Assembly: GCA_017419165.1 (NCBI GenBank)
Contig: JAFOLW010000038.1
Coordinates: 1 to 38,617 of the forward strand
DNA from: Erysipelotrichaceae bacterium
Lineage (GTDB): Bacteria > Bacillota_I > Bacilli_A > Erysipelotrichales > Erysipelotrichaceae
Length of the DNA: 38,617 nucleotides
Reading direction: 5' to 3'
In this document: positions 1 to 7,291 of the stretch, piece after piece
Position numbering within the stretch: position 1 is the first letter of the stretch
Layout: each line of letters opens with the position of its first letter
Made by a program: the position numbers and the translations under genes
The notes under the pieces: model-generated
Told to the model about the DNA's origin: nothing
The model's database searches: none
Seen by the model: only the letters and a program-made list of their open reading frames with translations

Positions 1-108
1 GCGGAAGACAGCACTCATTTTCTTCCAGAACGCGATCTTCCTCTCGTCCGTATGGATATCGACCAGTGTCCCGTAGAGGTCGAAGATGTAATTCTCATAT
101 TCTTTCAT
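1..108 (-). CDS. HAD-family hydrolase, 5' part only
   Basis: The first 36 codons of a gene that runs off the left edge. The N-terminus reads MKEYENYIFDLYGTLVDIHT and contains the haloacid dehalogenase motif I, DxYGTxVD, whose first Asp is the catalytic nucleophile. HAD proteins that start this way are usually small phosphatases of the phosphoglycolate phosphatase/beta-phosphoglucomutase type; the substrate cannot be told from the fragment. No Shine-Dalgarno sequence precedes the ATG. A TAAAAT box (minus strand, 118-123) lies 9 nt before it, so the transcript may have almost no leader. The gene is divergent from brnTA. Confidence 0.85.
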   Translation of the reverse strand, partial: MKEYENYIFDLYGTLVDIHTDERKIAFWKKMSAVFR

Positions 109-215
109 TTTTCTATCATTTTACATTTTCATAAAAGGAATGAAACACTCTTTTGACAAATAATGTTCAGGAGGCACTGTGATCATTTTTAAATGTATTA
201 CATTTTGTTATACTA

Positions 216-410
216 ATGATGAATAAAACAAGATCATCCTATATCGAATGGGACGCAAACAAGGAAAGGCTGAATATTCAAAAACACGGTATCAGCTTCT
301 CTCTTGCATCAAAAGTCTTCTCCGTATTTACTTATCGGAATGACAACATCCGTATCATTTCCGCTCGTCTTGCTTCGGCAAGAGAAAGGTCGATCTATTA
401 TGAAAGATAA
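216..410 (+). pseudogene. brnT: BrnT-like toxin lacking its central segment
   Basis: A 64-residue product with both ends of the BrnT ribonuclease toxin family. The N-terminal part has the EWDxxKxxxNxxKHGISF motif (from about residue 12) and the C-terminal part has RNDNIRIISARLASARER. Family members run about 90 residues, with roughly 30 residues of beta-strand between the ...VF and the ..V.T.R..RIIS parts; here the two join directly at KVFSVFTYR. This looks like a clean in-frame internal deletion, so the protein is probably inactive as an RNase, or is a non-toxic binding partner. No good RBS precedes ATG 216 or ATG 219, and a TATACT box (209-214) almost touches the start. The stop overlaps the start of brnA. 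Family identity is fairly sure; loss of activity is inference. Confidence 0.7.
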
Positions 411-732
411 GGAAGAAATCGTAAGAATCCGCTTAAGCAAGGACAAAAAGCTCACAAAGAAACAACGGAAAGAACTCCAAGAAGCCGCCGGACGTCCGAT
501 CGTTTTTTCGCCGGATGCACCGGAACTGAGCGATGAACAATACGCACAGATGGCCGAGATCGCCAGAAAGCGGAATGCCGAAAAGGCCAGACAGCTCATC
601 GCCTTGAGAGTCTCTGCCGACACATTGCGCAAAGCGAAAGCGACCGGGAAAGGCTATACCGGTTTTCTCAGCAGACTTCTTGACTATGCGATCAATGATC
701 CGGAACTCGTCATGAAAAGTCTCAGAAAATGA
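400..732 (+). CDS. brnA: BrnA-family antitoxin
   Basis: A 110-residue protein with the BrnA signature: a central AAGRPIVFSPDAPELSDEQY stretch, then the DNA-binding ribbon-helix-helix-like part RVSADTLRKAKATGKGYTG and a leucine-rich end. BrnA binds and neutralises BrnT and represses its own promoter; this is family knowledge. ATG 400 is chosen because it has AAAGG upstream, overlaps the toxin stop (TAA 408-410) as is usual for this pair, and gives the family length. An in-frame ATG at 304 would add residues unlike the family. The antitoxin looks intact although its toxin partner is shortened, so it may persist as a repressor or as protection against a related toxin. Confidence 0.88.
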   Translation: MKDKEEIVRIRLSKDKKLTKKQRKELQEAAGRPIVFSPDAPELSDEQYAQMAEIARKRNAEKARQLIALRVSADTLRKAKATGKGYTGFLSRLLDYAINDPELVMKSLRK

Positions 733-752
733 TCATGAGATCGCTGCGGTCC

Positions 753-1964
753 CTAAGCGTTCCGGCAGCAATGCTTGTATTTGCGTCCGCTGCCGCAGGG
801 ACAGGGGGCATTGCCTTTGACGTCCTTCCATAGGAAGTCCCGCTCTTTCTTCAGTTCAGCTGCCGCCTGTGGAAGACTCATTCCCGTCTTCATCAGCGCG
901 GCGGCTTTTTGTATCGGCTCATCGACCGCTTCAAAAACCTCGAGATAAGCCTCACATAAATAGTTGTTTCCTTCGGCGTCTCTGTCTTTGATGCAGCCGC
1001 CGCGGCACAGTTTCAGATAAGGACAGCTTTGGCACTTTTGATTCAGATCGCTCTTGCGTTTGCCGAAGGCCTCCTGTTTCTCCATGATCTTCGATAACGG
1101 CTCTTCGTGAAGATCGCCGATATAATGCTTCGTATTGACGAAATGATCGCAGGAATAGATCTTGCCGTCGCTTTCCACGGCCGGTACGTTGCCGCATTCT
1201 TCCTGCAAATAACAAAGCGTCGGACTTCTTCCCGTCTTGTTCAGCAGGATCTCCATGAACAGCTGTATGCCCAGATGTCCGGTATCCTTATAGAACCACT
1301 GATGAAAGATGCTGATCAGAAAGTTCCCGTATCGGCGGACATCGACCGAATCCTCATCCAGAGTCCCGTCTTCCTTTTTATTGACGATCGGGATGAACTG
1401 TATCCAGCCCGTGCCGAGATCTCTCAGACTGTGGTAGACGCCATAGGGATCCTCGCAAGTCAGGGCATTGACCGTACAGAGAAGATCCGGGAAGATGCCG
1501 TAACGTTTCAGCAGGGCGATGTTGTTCCTGATCCTTTCATAAGTCGGCTGACCGGAGGCGTCCTTGCGGTAAGTGTCATGGATGAGTCCGGTGCCGTCGA
1601 TCGAAAGACCGACATCAAAAGACTCCTTCTTCAGGAAGGCGCACCATTCTTCATTCAGTGCCAGGCCGTTGGTCTGCAAGTTGTTCCAGCACTTCTTTCC
1701 CTGCGGCAGGTACTTCTTCTGCAGTTCCACCGCCTTCTTATAGAAATCCAGGCCGCGCAGCGTCGGTTCCCCGCCGTGCCAGATGAACGAATACGTATCT
1801 CCGGGCGAGGTTTCGAAATGCTCTTTGATCAGCAGTTCCAGCGTCTCATAGGACATCGGCTGACGTTTGCTCAGATCATTGCCCAGATAGTAACAGTACT
1901 TGCATGCCATGTTGCAAGCCGAACCGATCGGCTTGACCATGAGAGTGAAAGGATCTTTGTACAT
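753..1964 (-). CDS. Radical SAM/SPASM maturase, anSME type, with C-terminal SEC-C motif
   Basis: 403 residues. The 4Fe-4S radical SAM motif is Cys17-x3-Cys21-x2-Cys24 (CNMACKYC), close to the N-terminus as in anaerobic sulfatase-maturing enzymes. These oxidise a Cys or Ser of a sulfatase to formylglycine. The body has the family's WHGGEPTLRG and SIDG motifs. A SPASM region with further Cys clusters (CYLQEEC..., CQSCPYLKLCRGGC) would bind the auxiliary clusters. The last 20 residues form a SEC-C zinc motif (C388-P-C390 ... H398-C399-C400). The start codon directly follows the stop of the upstream dienelactone-hydrolase-like gene, so the two are co-transcribed. No sulfatase is present in the window, so the target lies elsewhere or is a different protein or peptide. 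Confidence 0.88.
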   Translation of the reverse strand: MYKDPFTLMVKPIGSACNMACKYCYYLGNDLSKRQPMSYETLELLIKEHFETSPGDTYSFIWHGGEPTLRGLDFYKKAVELQKKYLPQGKKCWNNLQTNGLALNEEWCAFLKKESFDVGLSIDGTGLIHDTYRKDASGQPTYERIRNNIALLKRYGIFPDLLCTVNALTCEDPYGVYHSLRDLGTGWIQFIPIVNKKEDGTLDEDSVDVRRYGNFLISIFHQWFYKDTGHLGIQLFMEILLNKTGRSPTLCYLQEECGNVPAVESDGKIYSCDHFVNTKHYIGDLHEEPLSKIMEKQEAFGKRKSDLNQKCQSCPYLKLCRGGCIKDRDAEGNNYLCEAYLEVFEAVDEPIQKAAALMKTGMSLPQAAAELKKERDFLWKDVKGNAPCPCGSGRKYKHCCRNA

Positions 1965-2729
1965 CTACTTCAGATATTTATCGAAAAACTCCAGGGCTTT
2001 GTTGAACGAATCCATCGCCGCGGCTTGCCGGTACATCGGCTTGTCGTAGTACCAGATGCCGTGCCCCGCTCCGTCATAGCGGTAAAAATCGATGTCCTTG
2101 CCTTTCTCTTTCAGGATCCTTTCCGTCTCATCGACCTCTTCGGGTCCCGGATGGCGGTCATCGTTGCCGAAGATCCCCAGTAACGGGCAATTCAAGCCGT
2201 CCGCCAATGTGATCGGCGAGACCGGGCGCTTGTCACTCAGCTCTTCTTCCTTCATGATGACGCCGCCGCCCCAGCAATCGACCGCCGCATCGATGCCGTC
2301 GAGCTGGCAGGCCGCCATGAAAGCGTGCCGTCCGCCGGAACACATGCCGATGACGCCGACTTTGCCGTTGGACGCTTCTTCGTTTTTCAGAAAATCGATC
2401 GAAGCCGCCGTGTCCTCCATGACGCTCGCATCGACGACACCGCCTTCTTCCATCATCCGCCTGGAGACCTCGGTCGGCTTGCCCGTACCGAAGTCCTGAT
2501 AGATGTCCGGACAAACGACGGCATAGCCATGTTCCGTGAACCTTCTGCAAGCCTCACGGCAGAATTCGTCCCAGCCGGGCATATGCGGGATGAGAACGAT
2601 CGAAGGCACGTCCTTTTTCTGCAAAGGACGGGAATAATAGACACGCAAAGGCTTTTCATCTTTTCCTTTGATGTCGATGGTCTCAGCGATCATGCCGTTA
2701 TACTCGGCCGTATTGAAATCATTCCACAT
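1965..2729 (-). CDS. Dienelactone hydrolase-family alpha/beta hydrolase
   Basis: 254 residues. Start MWNDF is chosen because GAGGAC lies just upstream; the longer in-frame start would overlap the probable promoter. The fold is alpha/beta hydrolase with a nucleophile elbow GMCSGG carrying Cys, as in dienelactone hydrolase rather than the Ser of most esterases. The acid is probably the Asp of FGNDDRHPGPEE and the His that of GAGHGIWYYD, completing a Cys-Asp-His triad. The family hydrolyses cyclic enol lactones and various esters; the substrate here is unknown. No signal peptide is seen, so it is cytoplasmic. It is the first gene of a two-gene unit with the radical SAM maturase, with no bases between them. 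Confidence 0.85.
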   Translation of the reverse strand: MWNDFNTAEYNGMIAETIDIKGKDEKPLRVYYSRPLQKKDVPSIVLIPHMPGWDEFCREACRRFTEHGYAVVCPDIYQDFGTGKPTEVSRRMMEEGGVVDASVMEDTAASIDFLKNEEASNGKVGVIGMCSGGRHAFMAACQLDGIDAAVDCWGGGVIMKEEELSDKRPVSPITLADGLNCPLLGIFGNDDRHPGPEEVDETERILKEKGKDIDFYRYDGAGHGIWYYDKPMYRQAAAMDSFNKALEFFDKYLK

Positions 2730-2754
2730 TATCTTGTCCTCTTTCTTTGTCTTT

Positions 2755-2760
2755 ATTCTA
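2755..2760 (-). promoter_or_regulatory. Putative extended -10 for the hydrolase/maturase unit
   Basis: On the minus strand TGATAGAAT gives an extended -10 (TGn plus TAGAAT), 25 nt before the chosen start at 2729. No convincing -35 is seen 17 nt upstream, which is tolerated with an extended -10. It lies in the divergent gap with the M16C gene. Confidence 0.45.
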
Positions 2761-2840
2761 TCATCCCGCCGCAGCAAGACCCGAAGACTTGATCATGAAG
2801 ACCTCTCAGCACCCGGCGTATCTTCATCATATATGCGTGA

Positions 2841-2846
2841 TATAAT
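2841..2846 (+). promoter_or_regulatory. Extended -10 promoter of the M16C peptidase gene
   Basis: TGATATAAT, a perfect -10 with the TGn extension, ends 23 nt before the ATG at 2870. The expected transcript starts near 2853, and a GGAGA ribosome binding site (2856-2860) precedes the ATG. The -35 region is weak. Confidence 0.6.
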
Positions 2847-2869
2847 TGCCTTATCGGAGAATTTGAACT

Positions 2870-5767
2870 ATGCAAGTAAATGATATGATCCACGGCTTCC
2901 AAGTGAAGCAGATCCGCCCTTTGGATGAGATCCAGGCGGAAATGTATGAAATGGTCCATGAACAGACCGGTGCCAGAACGATCTGGCTGAAGCGGAACGA
3001 TGAAAACAAGACCTTCTCGATCGCCTTCAAGACCACACCGGTCGACGATACCGGCGTCTTCCACATCCTGGAACACTCCGTCCTCAACGGCTCGCGCAAG
3101 TATCCGGTCAGGGAACCCTTCGTCGATCTTCTGAAAGGATCCTTACAGACCTTCCTGAATGCGATGACCTATCCCGACAAGACCGTCTATCCGGTCTCCT
3201 CGCGCAACGACAAAGACTTCATCAACCTGATGCGCGTCTACATGGATGCGGTCTTCCATCCGCTGGTCCGCCAGAACCCCAACGTCTTCTATCAGGAAGG
3301 CTGGCACTACGAGCTCAATGACGTGAATGACGATCCGATCTACAAAGGCGTCGTCTTCAACGAGATGAAAGGTGCCTTCTCTTCCCCCGACGGCATCAAA
3401 GCCCGGCTCATGATGCATGCCCTGTTCCCGGACAACTGTTACGGCAACGAATCCGGCGGCGATCCCGAACACATCACCGACCTGTCCTACGAACAGTTCT
3501 GCGCCAGCCACGCCAAATACTACAACCCTTCCAATTCCTACATTTTCTTGGATGGTGATATGGATATCGACAAGATCCTGTCCATCATCGATGAAGAATA
3601 CCTGTCGGAATTCGGCAAGGAAGGCGACCTCATCACCATCGACAGACAGTCACCGGTGAAAAGCACCGTCGAAAGAGACTACGAGATCGCCCCGGACGAT
3701 GATCCCAAAGGCAAATCGCAGATGGCCTTCGGCTATGTCTACGGCGATTATTCCGACTACAAAAAGACAGCGGCCTTCTCTCTGATCGCCTCCGTCCTTT
3801 GCGGGAACAACGAGTCTCCTTTGAAGAAAGCCATCCTGGCCAAAGGTCTGGGCGAAGATGTCAGCTTCGATGTACAGGACGGGATCTTGCAGCCTTACAT
3901 CGAGATCGACGTCTACAACACCGACATGGAAAAGAAGGAAGAAGTCTACGACACGATCCTCTCCGTCCTTAACGACGCCGTCAAAAACGGTCTGGACCGC
4001 AAAGAACTGGAAGCTTCCCTCAACCAGAAAGAATTCAAAGCACTGGAACGCGACTTCGGCGGCATGCCGAAAGGCCTGGTCTTCGCTCTGACATCTCTTG
4101 ACGCCTGGCTCTACGGCGGCGATCCGAAAGATCCGATCTGCTTCGGCGACCTGTTCAAGGATCTCAGAGAAAAACTCTCCACTTCTTTCTATGAAGATCT
4201 GATCAGGGAATACATCCTGGATTCGAAGCACTGTGCCAAGATCTTCCTCAAGCCGTCCAATACGCTGGGCGAAGAGAAGCTGAAGAAGGAACAGGAAAAG
4301 CTCAGATCCATCTGCAAGACCTGGAGCAAGGAAGAAAAAGAAAAACTCGTCGCCCTCAATCAAAGACTCAGCAAGTGGCAGAACGAAGAAGATACGCCGG
4401 AACAGAAAGCGACCCTGCCGGCTCTCCATCTGGAAGACCTGAAGAAGACCCCGAGCAGATATCCGCTGGATGTACGCAGATACGGTGACAACCTCATCCT
4501 CGACCATCCGGTCATCACCAACGGCATCTCCTACACGAGCCTGATGGCCAAAGCCAACGATCTGAGCGTCGAAGAGATCAGTGTCGTCTCCCAGCTCATG
4601 ACCCTTTTGGGAAATCTGCCGACGGAGAATTACGATGCCCTGAGCCTCAACCGTCAGATCAAAGCCCTCTTAGGCGATTTCTCGACGAGCTTCTCCGGCA
4701 TGAAAGGCTTCAAAGACGGCAAAGTCTCCGACTACGTCATCCTTTCCTGGTCCGCCCTTTCGCGCAACGACAAGGAAGCCGATGCCCTGATCAAAGAGAT
4801 CATCTATAAGACCGACTTTTCCGACAGGAAAGCGATCCGCGACATCCTGAAGCAGAACCTCTTCGCTATGGAACAGGCCTACATCAATGCCGGCCACTCC
4901 CTGGCGCTGCAAAGAGCGTCTTCCTACTCCTCTTCCGTCAGTGCGGTCGCCGAATACGCCAAGGGCTACGAAGCCTATAAGTATCTCAAAGACCTCGACG
5001 GAAACTGGGAAGAAAAGTCCGAGCGCTACGTGACGATGCTGGAATCCTTATATAAGAAGATCTTCATCAAGGAAAGATATCTGCTCTCGCTCTCCGGCGA
5101 ACACCGTGAACAGATCAAAGAAGACCTGCTGAACGATGCCCCGCACGGAGAGATCGGTGACGATGTGGTCATCGCACCGCTCGGCAGGCGCAAGGAAGGC
5201 ATCGCCGTCCCGGCCAACATCTCCTACGCGGCAAAAGCATCGATGCTGGGAGACAAAGTCAGAAAGATCGGCACGATGTCCGTCCTCTCCAATATCCTGA
5301 GCTACGACTATCTCTGGAACAACGTCCGTGTCAAAGGCGGCGCCTATGGCTGCGGCTTCCGTTCCGGTGCCAACCGGACAGCCGGTTTCTATTCCTACAG
5401 AGACCCGAGCCCGGCCAATACCCTGCGGATCTTTGAAGAGACGCCGCAGTATCTGAAAGACTTCATCGCCCGCTCATCGGACATCGAAAACTACATCGTC
5501 GGCACGACCGGCGACATCGATCCGTACCTGTCATTACGTGCGTCCATCTTATCTTCCGATATGGAATGTCTGATGGGCTACACATATGAAGACAAGTGCG
5601 AAGTCCTGACACAGATCCTGACCACGACAGTCAAAGACATCGAAGAAACCATCCCGTGCTTTGATACCGTCAATGAAGAAGACAACGTCTGCGTCATCGG
5701 CAACAAGGCCGCCCTGGCCAAGTGCGAAGGAAAGCTCGACACAATCTTCGATCTCAGCAGCAAGTAA
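2870..5767 (+). CDS. M16C (insulinase-family) metalloprotease
   Basis: 965 residues, the usual size of subfamily M16C (presequence protease PreP/Cym1 and bacterial relatives). The inverted zinc motif HxxEH is His65-Ile-Leu-Glu68-His69 within HILEHSVLNGSRKYP, and the third zinc ligand is the conserved Glu165 in NEMKGAFSSPDG. The C-terminal half has the RVKGGAYGCGF motif that contacts substrate in the clam-shell chamber. These enzymes digest short unfolded peptides. There is no signal peptide or membrane segment, so it should act in the cytoplasm on peptides taken up or released by other proteases. It has its own promoter and is followed by an intrinsic terminator. All expected motifs are present, so it is probably active. 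Confidence 0.93.
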   Translation: MQVNDMIHGFQVKQIRPLDEIQAEMYEMVHEQTGARTIWLKRNDENKTFSIAFKTTPVDDTGVFHILEHSVLNGSRKYPVREPFVDLLKGSLQTFLNAMTYPDKTVYPVSSRNDKDFINLMRVYMDAVFHPLVRQNPNVFYQEGWHYELNDVNDDPIYKGVVFNEMKGAFSSPDGIKARLMMHALFPDNCYGNESGGDPEHITDLSYEQFCASHAKYYNPSNSYIFLDGDMDIDKILSIIDEEYLSEFGKEGDLITIDRQSPVKSTVERDYEIAPDDDPKGKSQMAFGYVYGDYSDYKKTAAFSLIASVLCGNNESPLKKAILAKGLGEDVSFDVQDGILQPYIEIDVYNTDMEKKEEVYDTILSVLNDAVKNGLDRKELEASLNQKEFKALERDFGGMPKGLVFALTSLDAWLYGGDPKDPICFGDLFKDLREKLSTSFYEDLIREYILDSKHCAKIFLKPSNTLGEEKLKKEQEKLRSICKTWSKEEKEKLVALNQRLSKWQNEEDTPEQKATLPALHLEDLKKTPSRYPLDVRRYGDNLILDHPVITNGISYTSLMAKANDLSVEEISVVSQLMTLLGNLPTENYDALSLNRQIKALLGDFSTSFSGMKGFKDGKVSDYVILSWSALSRNDKEADALIKEIIYKTDFSDRKAIRDILKQNLFAMEQAYINAGHSLALQRASSYSSSVSAVAEYAKGYEAYKYLKDLDGNWEEKSERYVTMLESLYKKIFIKERYLLSLSGEHREQIKEDLLNDAPHGEIGDDVVIAPLGRRKEGIAVPANISYAAKASMLGDKVRKIGTMSVLSNILSYDYLWNNVRVKGGAYGCGFRSGANRTAGFYSYRDPSPANTLRIFEETPQYLKDFIARSSDIENYIVGTTGDIDPYLSLRASILSSDMECLMGYTYEDKCEVLTQILTTTVKDIEETIPCFDTVNEEDNVCVIGNKAALAKCEGKLDTIFDLSSK

Positions 5768-5769
5768 AC

Positions 5770-5796
5770 AAGTACAGCGAAAGCTGTACTTTTTTT
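5770..5796 (+). terminator. Intrinsic terminator after the M16C gene
   Basis: AGTACAGC (5771-5778), GAAA loop, GCTGTACT (5783-5790), then six T. The stem is perfect with a stable GNRA-type loop. Its T run overlaps the -35 box of the next promoter. Confidence 0.9.
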
Positions 5797-5823
5797 ACAA
5801 CGAAAAAGCCGATGTAATATAAT
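5795..5823 (+). promoter_or_regulatory. Strong sigma-A-type promoter of the Cpl-7 repeat gene
   Basis: TTACAA (5795-5800), a 17-bp spacer and TATAAT (5818-5823) give near-consensus elements at ideal spacing. The leader of about 60 nt contains an inverted repeat TACATC (5839-5844)/GATGTA (5860-5865) and a strong AAGGAGG at 5871-5877. Together these suggest high expression. Confidence 0.8.
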
Positions 5824-5888
5824 AAAAGTAACAAAAACTACATCTATATCATATATAACGATGTAAAAAGAAGGAGGAATCAGGAATT

Positions 5889-6467
5889 ATGGGATTATTT
5901 GATGCATTCAAGAAAAAGACCGATGATGTCAAAGAAGAAGTAAAGACGGAAGCCGTACAGGCCAAGAAAGACATCGAGACCCTCGCCAAAGAAGTCATGA
6001 ACGGTGACTGGGGCAAGACGGACGACGAGATCAAGGCAAAACTGGAAGCTGCCGGCTATGACAACTTCTTACATGTCAAATCCAAAGTCAACAACCTGAT
6101 CAAGGCTGCCGAAGATGCCAAGAAGGCTGCGGAAGCTGCTGCCAAGGAAGCTGCTGCCAAGATCGAAGCGGAAAGACTCGCCAAGAGAGCTGCCAAGATC
6201 GAAGAACTCGCCAGGGAAGTCATCCAGGGCAAATGGGGCAACGGTCAGGAAAGAAAAGACAAGCTGACGGCTGCCGGCTACGACTACTCCGAAGTTCAGG
6301 GCAAAGTCAATGAGCTCTTGACTACCGAAAAGGAAAAGATCGAAGCGATCGCTAAAGAAGTCATCCGCGGCAAATGGGGCAACGGTCAGGAAAGAAAAGA
6401 CAGACTGACGGCTGCCGGCTACGACTACTCTGCCGTTCAGGCAAAAGTCAACGAACTTCTCAAATAA
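5889..6467 (+). CDS. Triple Cpl-7 repeat protein without signal peptide or catalytic domain
   Basis: 192 residues. Three copies of the Cpl-7 (CW_7) cell-wall-binding repeat are visible: a diverged one at about 30-72 and two close ones at about 103-145 and 150-192, each with the pattern EVxxGKWGNGQERKxxLxAAGYDYxxVQxKVNxLL. Repeat 1 is separated from repeat 2 by an Ala/Lys/Glu-rich coiled-coil segment (about 72-102). In the phage lysin Cpl-7 these repeats bind peptidoglycan, yet here the N-terminus (MGLFDAFKKKTDDV) is charged and has no signal peptide, membrane segment or enzyme domain. A near-consensus promoter and RBS predict an abundant product. The role is unknown: it could be a cytoplasmic protein using the repeat as a generic fold, or a wall protein released by lysis. 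Confidence 0.85.
   Translation: MGLFDAFKKKTDDVKEEVKTEAVQAKKDIETLAKEVMNGDWGKTDDEIKAKLEAAGYDNFLHVKSKVNNLIKAAEDAKKAAEAAAKEAAAKIEAERLAKRAAKIEELAREVIQGKWGNGQERKDKLTAAGYDYSEVQGKVNELLTTEKEKIEAIAKEVIRGKWGNGQERKDRLTAAGYDYSAVQAKVNELLK
6228..6429 (+). repeat. Near-identical tandem DNA repeat inside the Cpl-7 gene
   Basis: A stretch of about 60 bp starting at 6228 recurs from 6369 (offset 141 bp, 47 codons) with only about two differences. It encodes the cores of repeats 2 and 3. The identity at DNA level suggests recent duplication or ongoing gene conversion, since the first repeat is much more diverged. Confidence 0.85.
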
Positions 6468-6486
6468 GACTGAGTTCAATGCCAAA

Positions 6487-6516
6487 GGGCGCATCAAAGA
6501 TGCGTCCTTTTCTTTT
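6487..6516 (+). terminator. Intrinsic terminator after the Cpl-7 repeat gene
   Basis: GGGCGCATC (6487-6495), AAA loop, GATGCGTCC (6499-6507), then TTTTCTTTT. The stem has one G-T pair. Confidence 0.88.
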
Positions 6517-6521
6517 GCATG

Positions 6522-6548
6522 AAAAAAGGAAGTCCTGAGGACTTCCTT
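6522..6548 (-). terminator. Intrinsic terminator after the AIM24-family gene
   Basis: Reading the minus strand: AAGGAAGTCC, TCA loop, GGACTTCCTT and a run of T. The 10-bp stem is perfect and lies 9 bp beyond the stop of the minus-strand gene. Confidence 0.88.
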
Positions 6549-6556
6549 AAACTCGA

Positions 6557-7276
6557 CTAATCGTTGGAATGCGATGACGAGGAACCCACGCTCACACTCG
6601 AAGAAGTCGGCAGATACGGAATGAGCTTCTGTGCCATATCCTGTGCCGTCAGCGTCTGCAGCCAGACCTTGCCCGGACCGGTCAGTGTCGTCAAGAAGAG
6701 GCCCTGTCCGCCGAAGAAGACGTTCTTGAAGCCGGAAACGGATTCCACATCGTAGGTGCAGGTCGATTCAAACAGCGCTACGTGGCCGGTCTCGACCTTG
6801 ATGGATTCGCCTTCTTTCAGATCGACCTCGACGACCGAACCGTCGATCTCCGCCAGCAGTGTGCCCTGACCGGTAAATTTCTGAAGGACGAAACCTTCGC
6901 CGCCCAGAAGACCTGCCCAGAAGTTCCTGTTGACGGTCGCATCGACATTGACGCCCTCTTCCGCGACCAGGAATGCGGATTTCTGTGCAAAGTATTCATG
7001 TTCCTCATCGATCTCGAACTCGCGGATCGTTCCCGGGAAACTTGCCGAGAAAGTGATCTTGGAGCCGTCTCGGTGTGCCGTGTGCCGGACGAACATCAGG
7101 CTGGCACCGGAGAACATCCTGCCGATCGATTTCAGAAGGCCGCCTTCGGCATTGGTGGACATTTCGATGTCCTCATCACACCACGCCATCGCGCCGGACT
7201 GGGTCACAACGGTCTCACCGTCATTCAAAACGACGTTGACTGCCGGAAAGGAACCGCCGATGATCTCATAATACAT
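6557..7276 (-). CDS. AIM24/TIGR00266-family protein
   Basis: 239 residues, matching the bacterial AIM24 (DUF124) family in length and pattern: an N-terminal Y.I.G..FP.V.V.L..GE....SGAMAW, a central GGEGFVLQKFTGQGTLLAEIDGSV, and a C-terminal GGQGLFLTTLTGPGKVWLQTL. These proteins form a beta-rich, trypsin-like or TNF-like fold. Their bacterial role is not established; the yeast homologue Aim24 helps organise the mitochondrial inner membrane. A Ser-rich tail (TSSSVSVGSSSSHSND) looks disordered. AGGAGG lies 8 nt before the ATG. The gene starts 15 nt after mnmG and ends at its own terminator, so it is probably the last gene of that unit. No signal peptide is present. Confidence 0.88.
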   Translation of the reverse strand: MYYEIIGGSFPAVNVVLNDGETVVTQSGAMAWCDEDIEMSTNAEGGLLKSIGRMFSGASLMFVRHTAHRDGSKITFSASFPGTIREFEIDEEHEYFAQKSAFLVAEEGVNVDATVNRNFWAGLLGGEGFVLQKFTGQGTLLAEIDGSVVEVDLKEGESIKVETGHVALFESTCTYDVESVSGFKNVFFGGQGLFLTTLTGPGKVWLQTLTAQDMAQKLIPYLPTSSSVSVGSSSSHSND

Positions 7277-7291
7277 ACTGTTTTCCTCCTA

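Noticed and set aside
179..226. GTG-started 15-codon frame after AGGAGG, before brnT
   Set aside because: The RBS-like sequence is good, but the frame is tiny, overlaps brnT and matches nothing; too weak to call a leader peptide.
304..399. Longer N-terminus for the antitoxin starting at ATG 304
   Set aside because: The added residues lie in another frame of the toxin and do not resemble BrnA; ATG 400 has an RBS and the usual overlap.
1107..2183. A 358-codon open frame on the plus strand
   Set aside because: Antisense to the radical SAM and hydrolase genes, whose motifs are clear; no recognisable domain.
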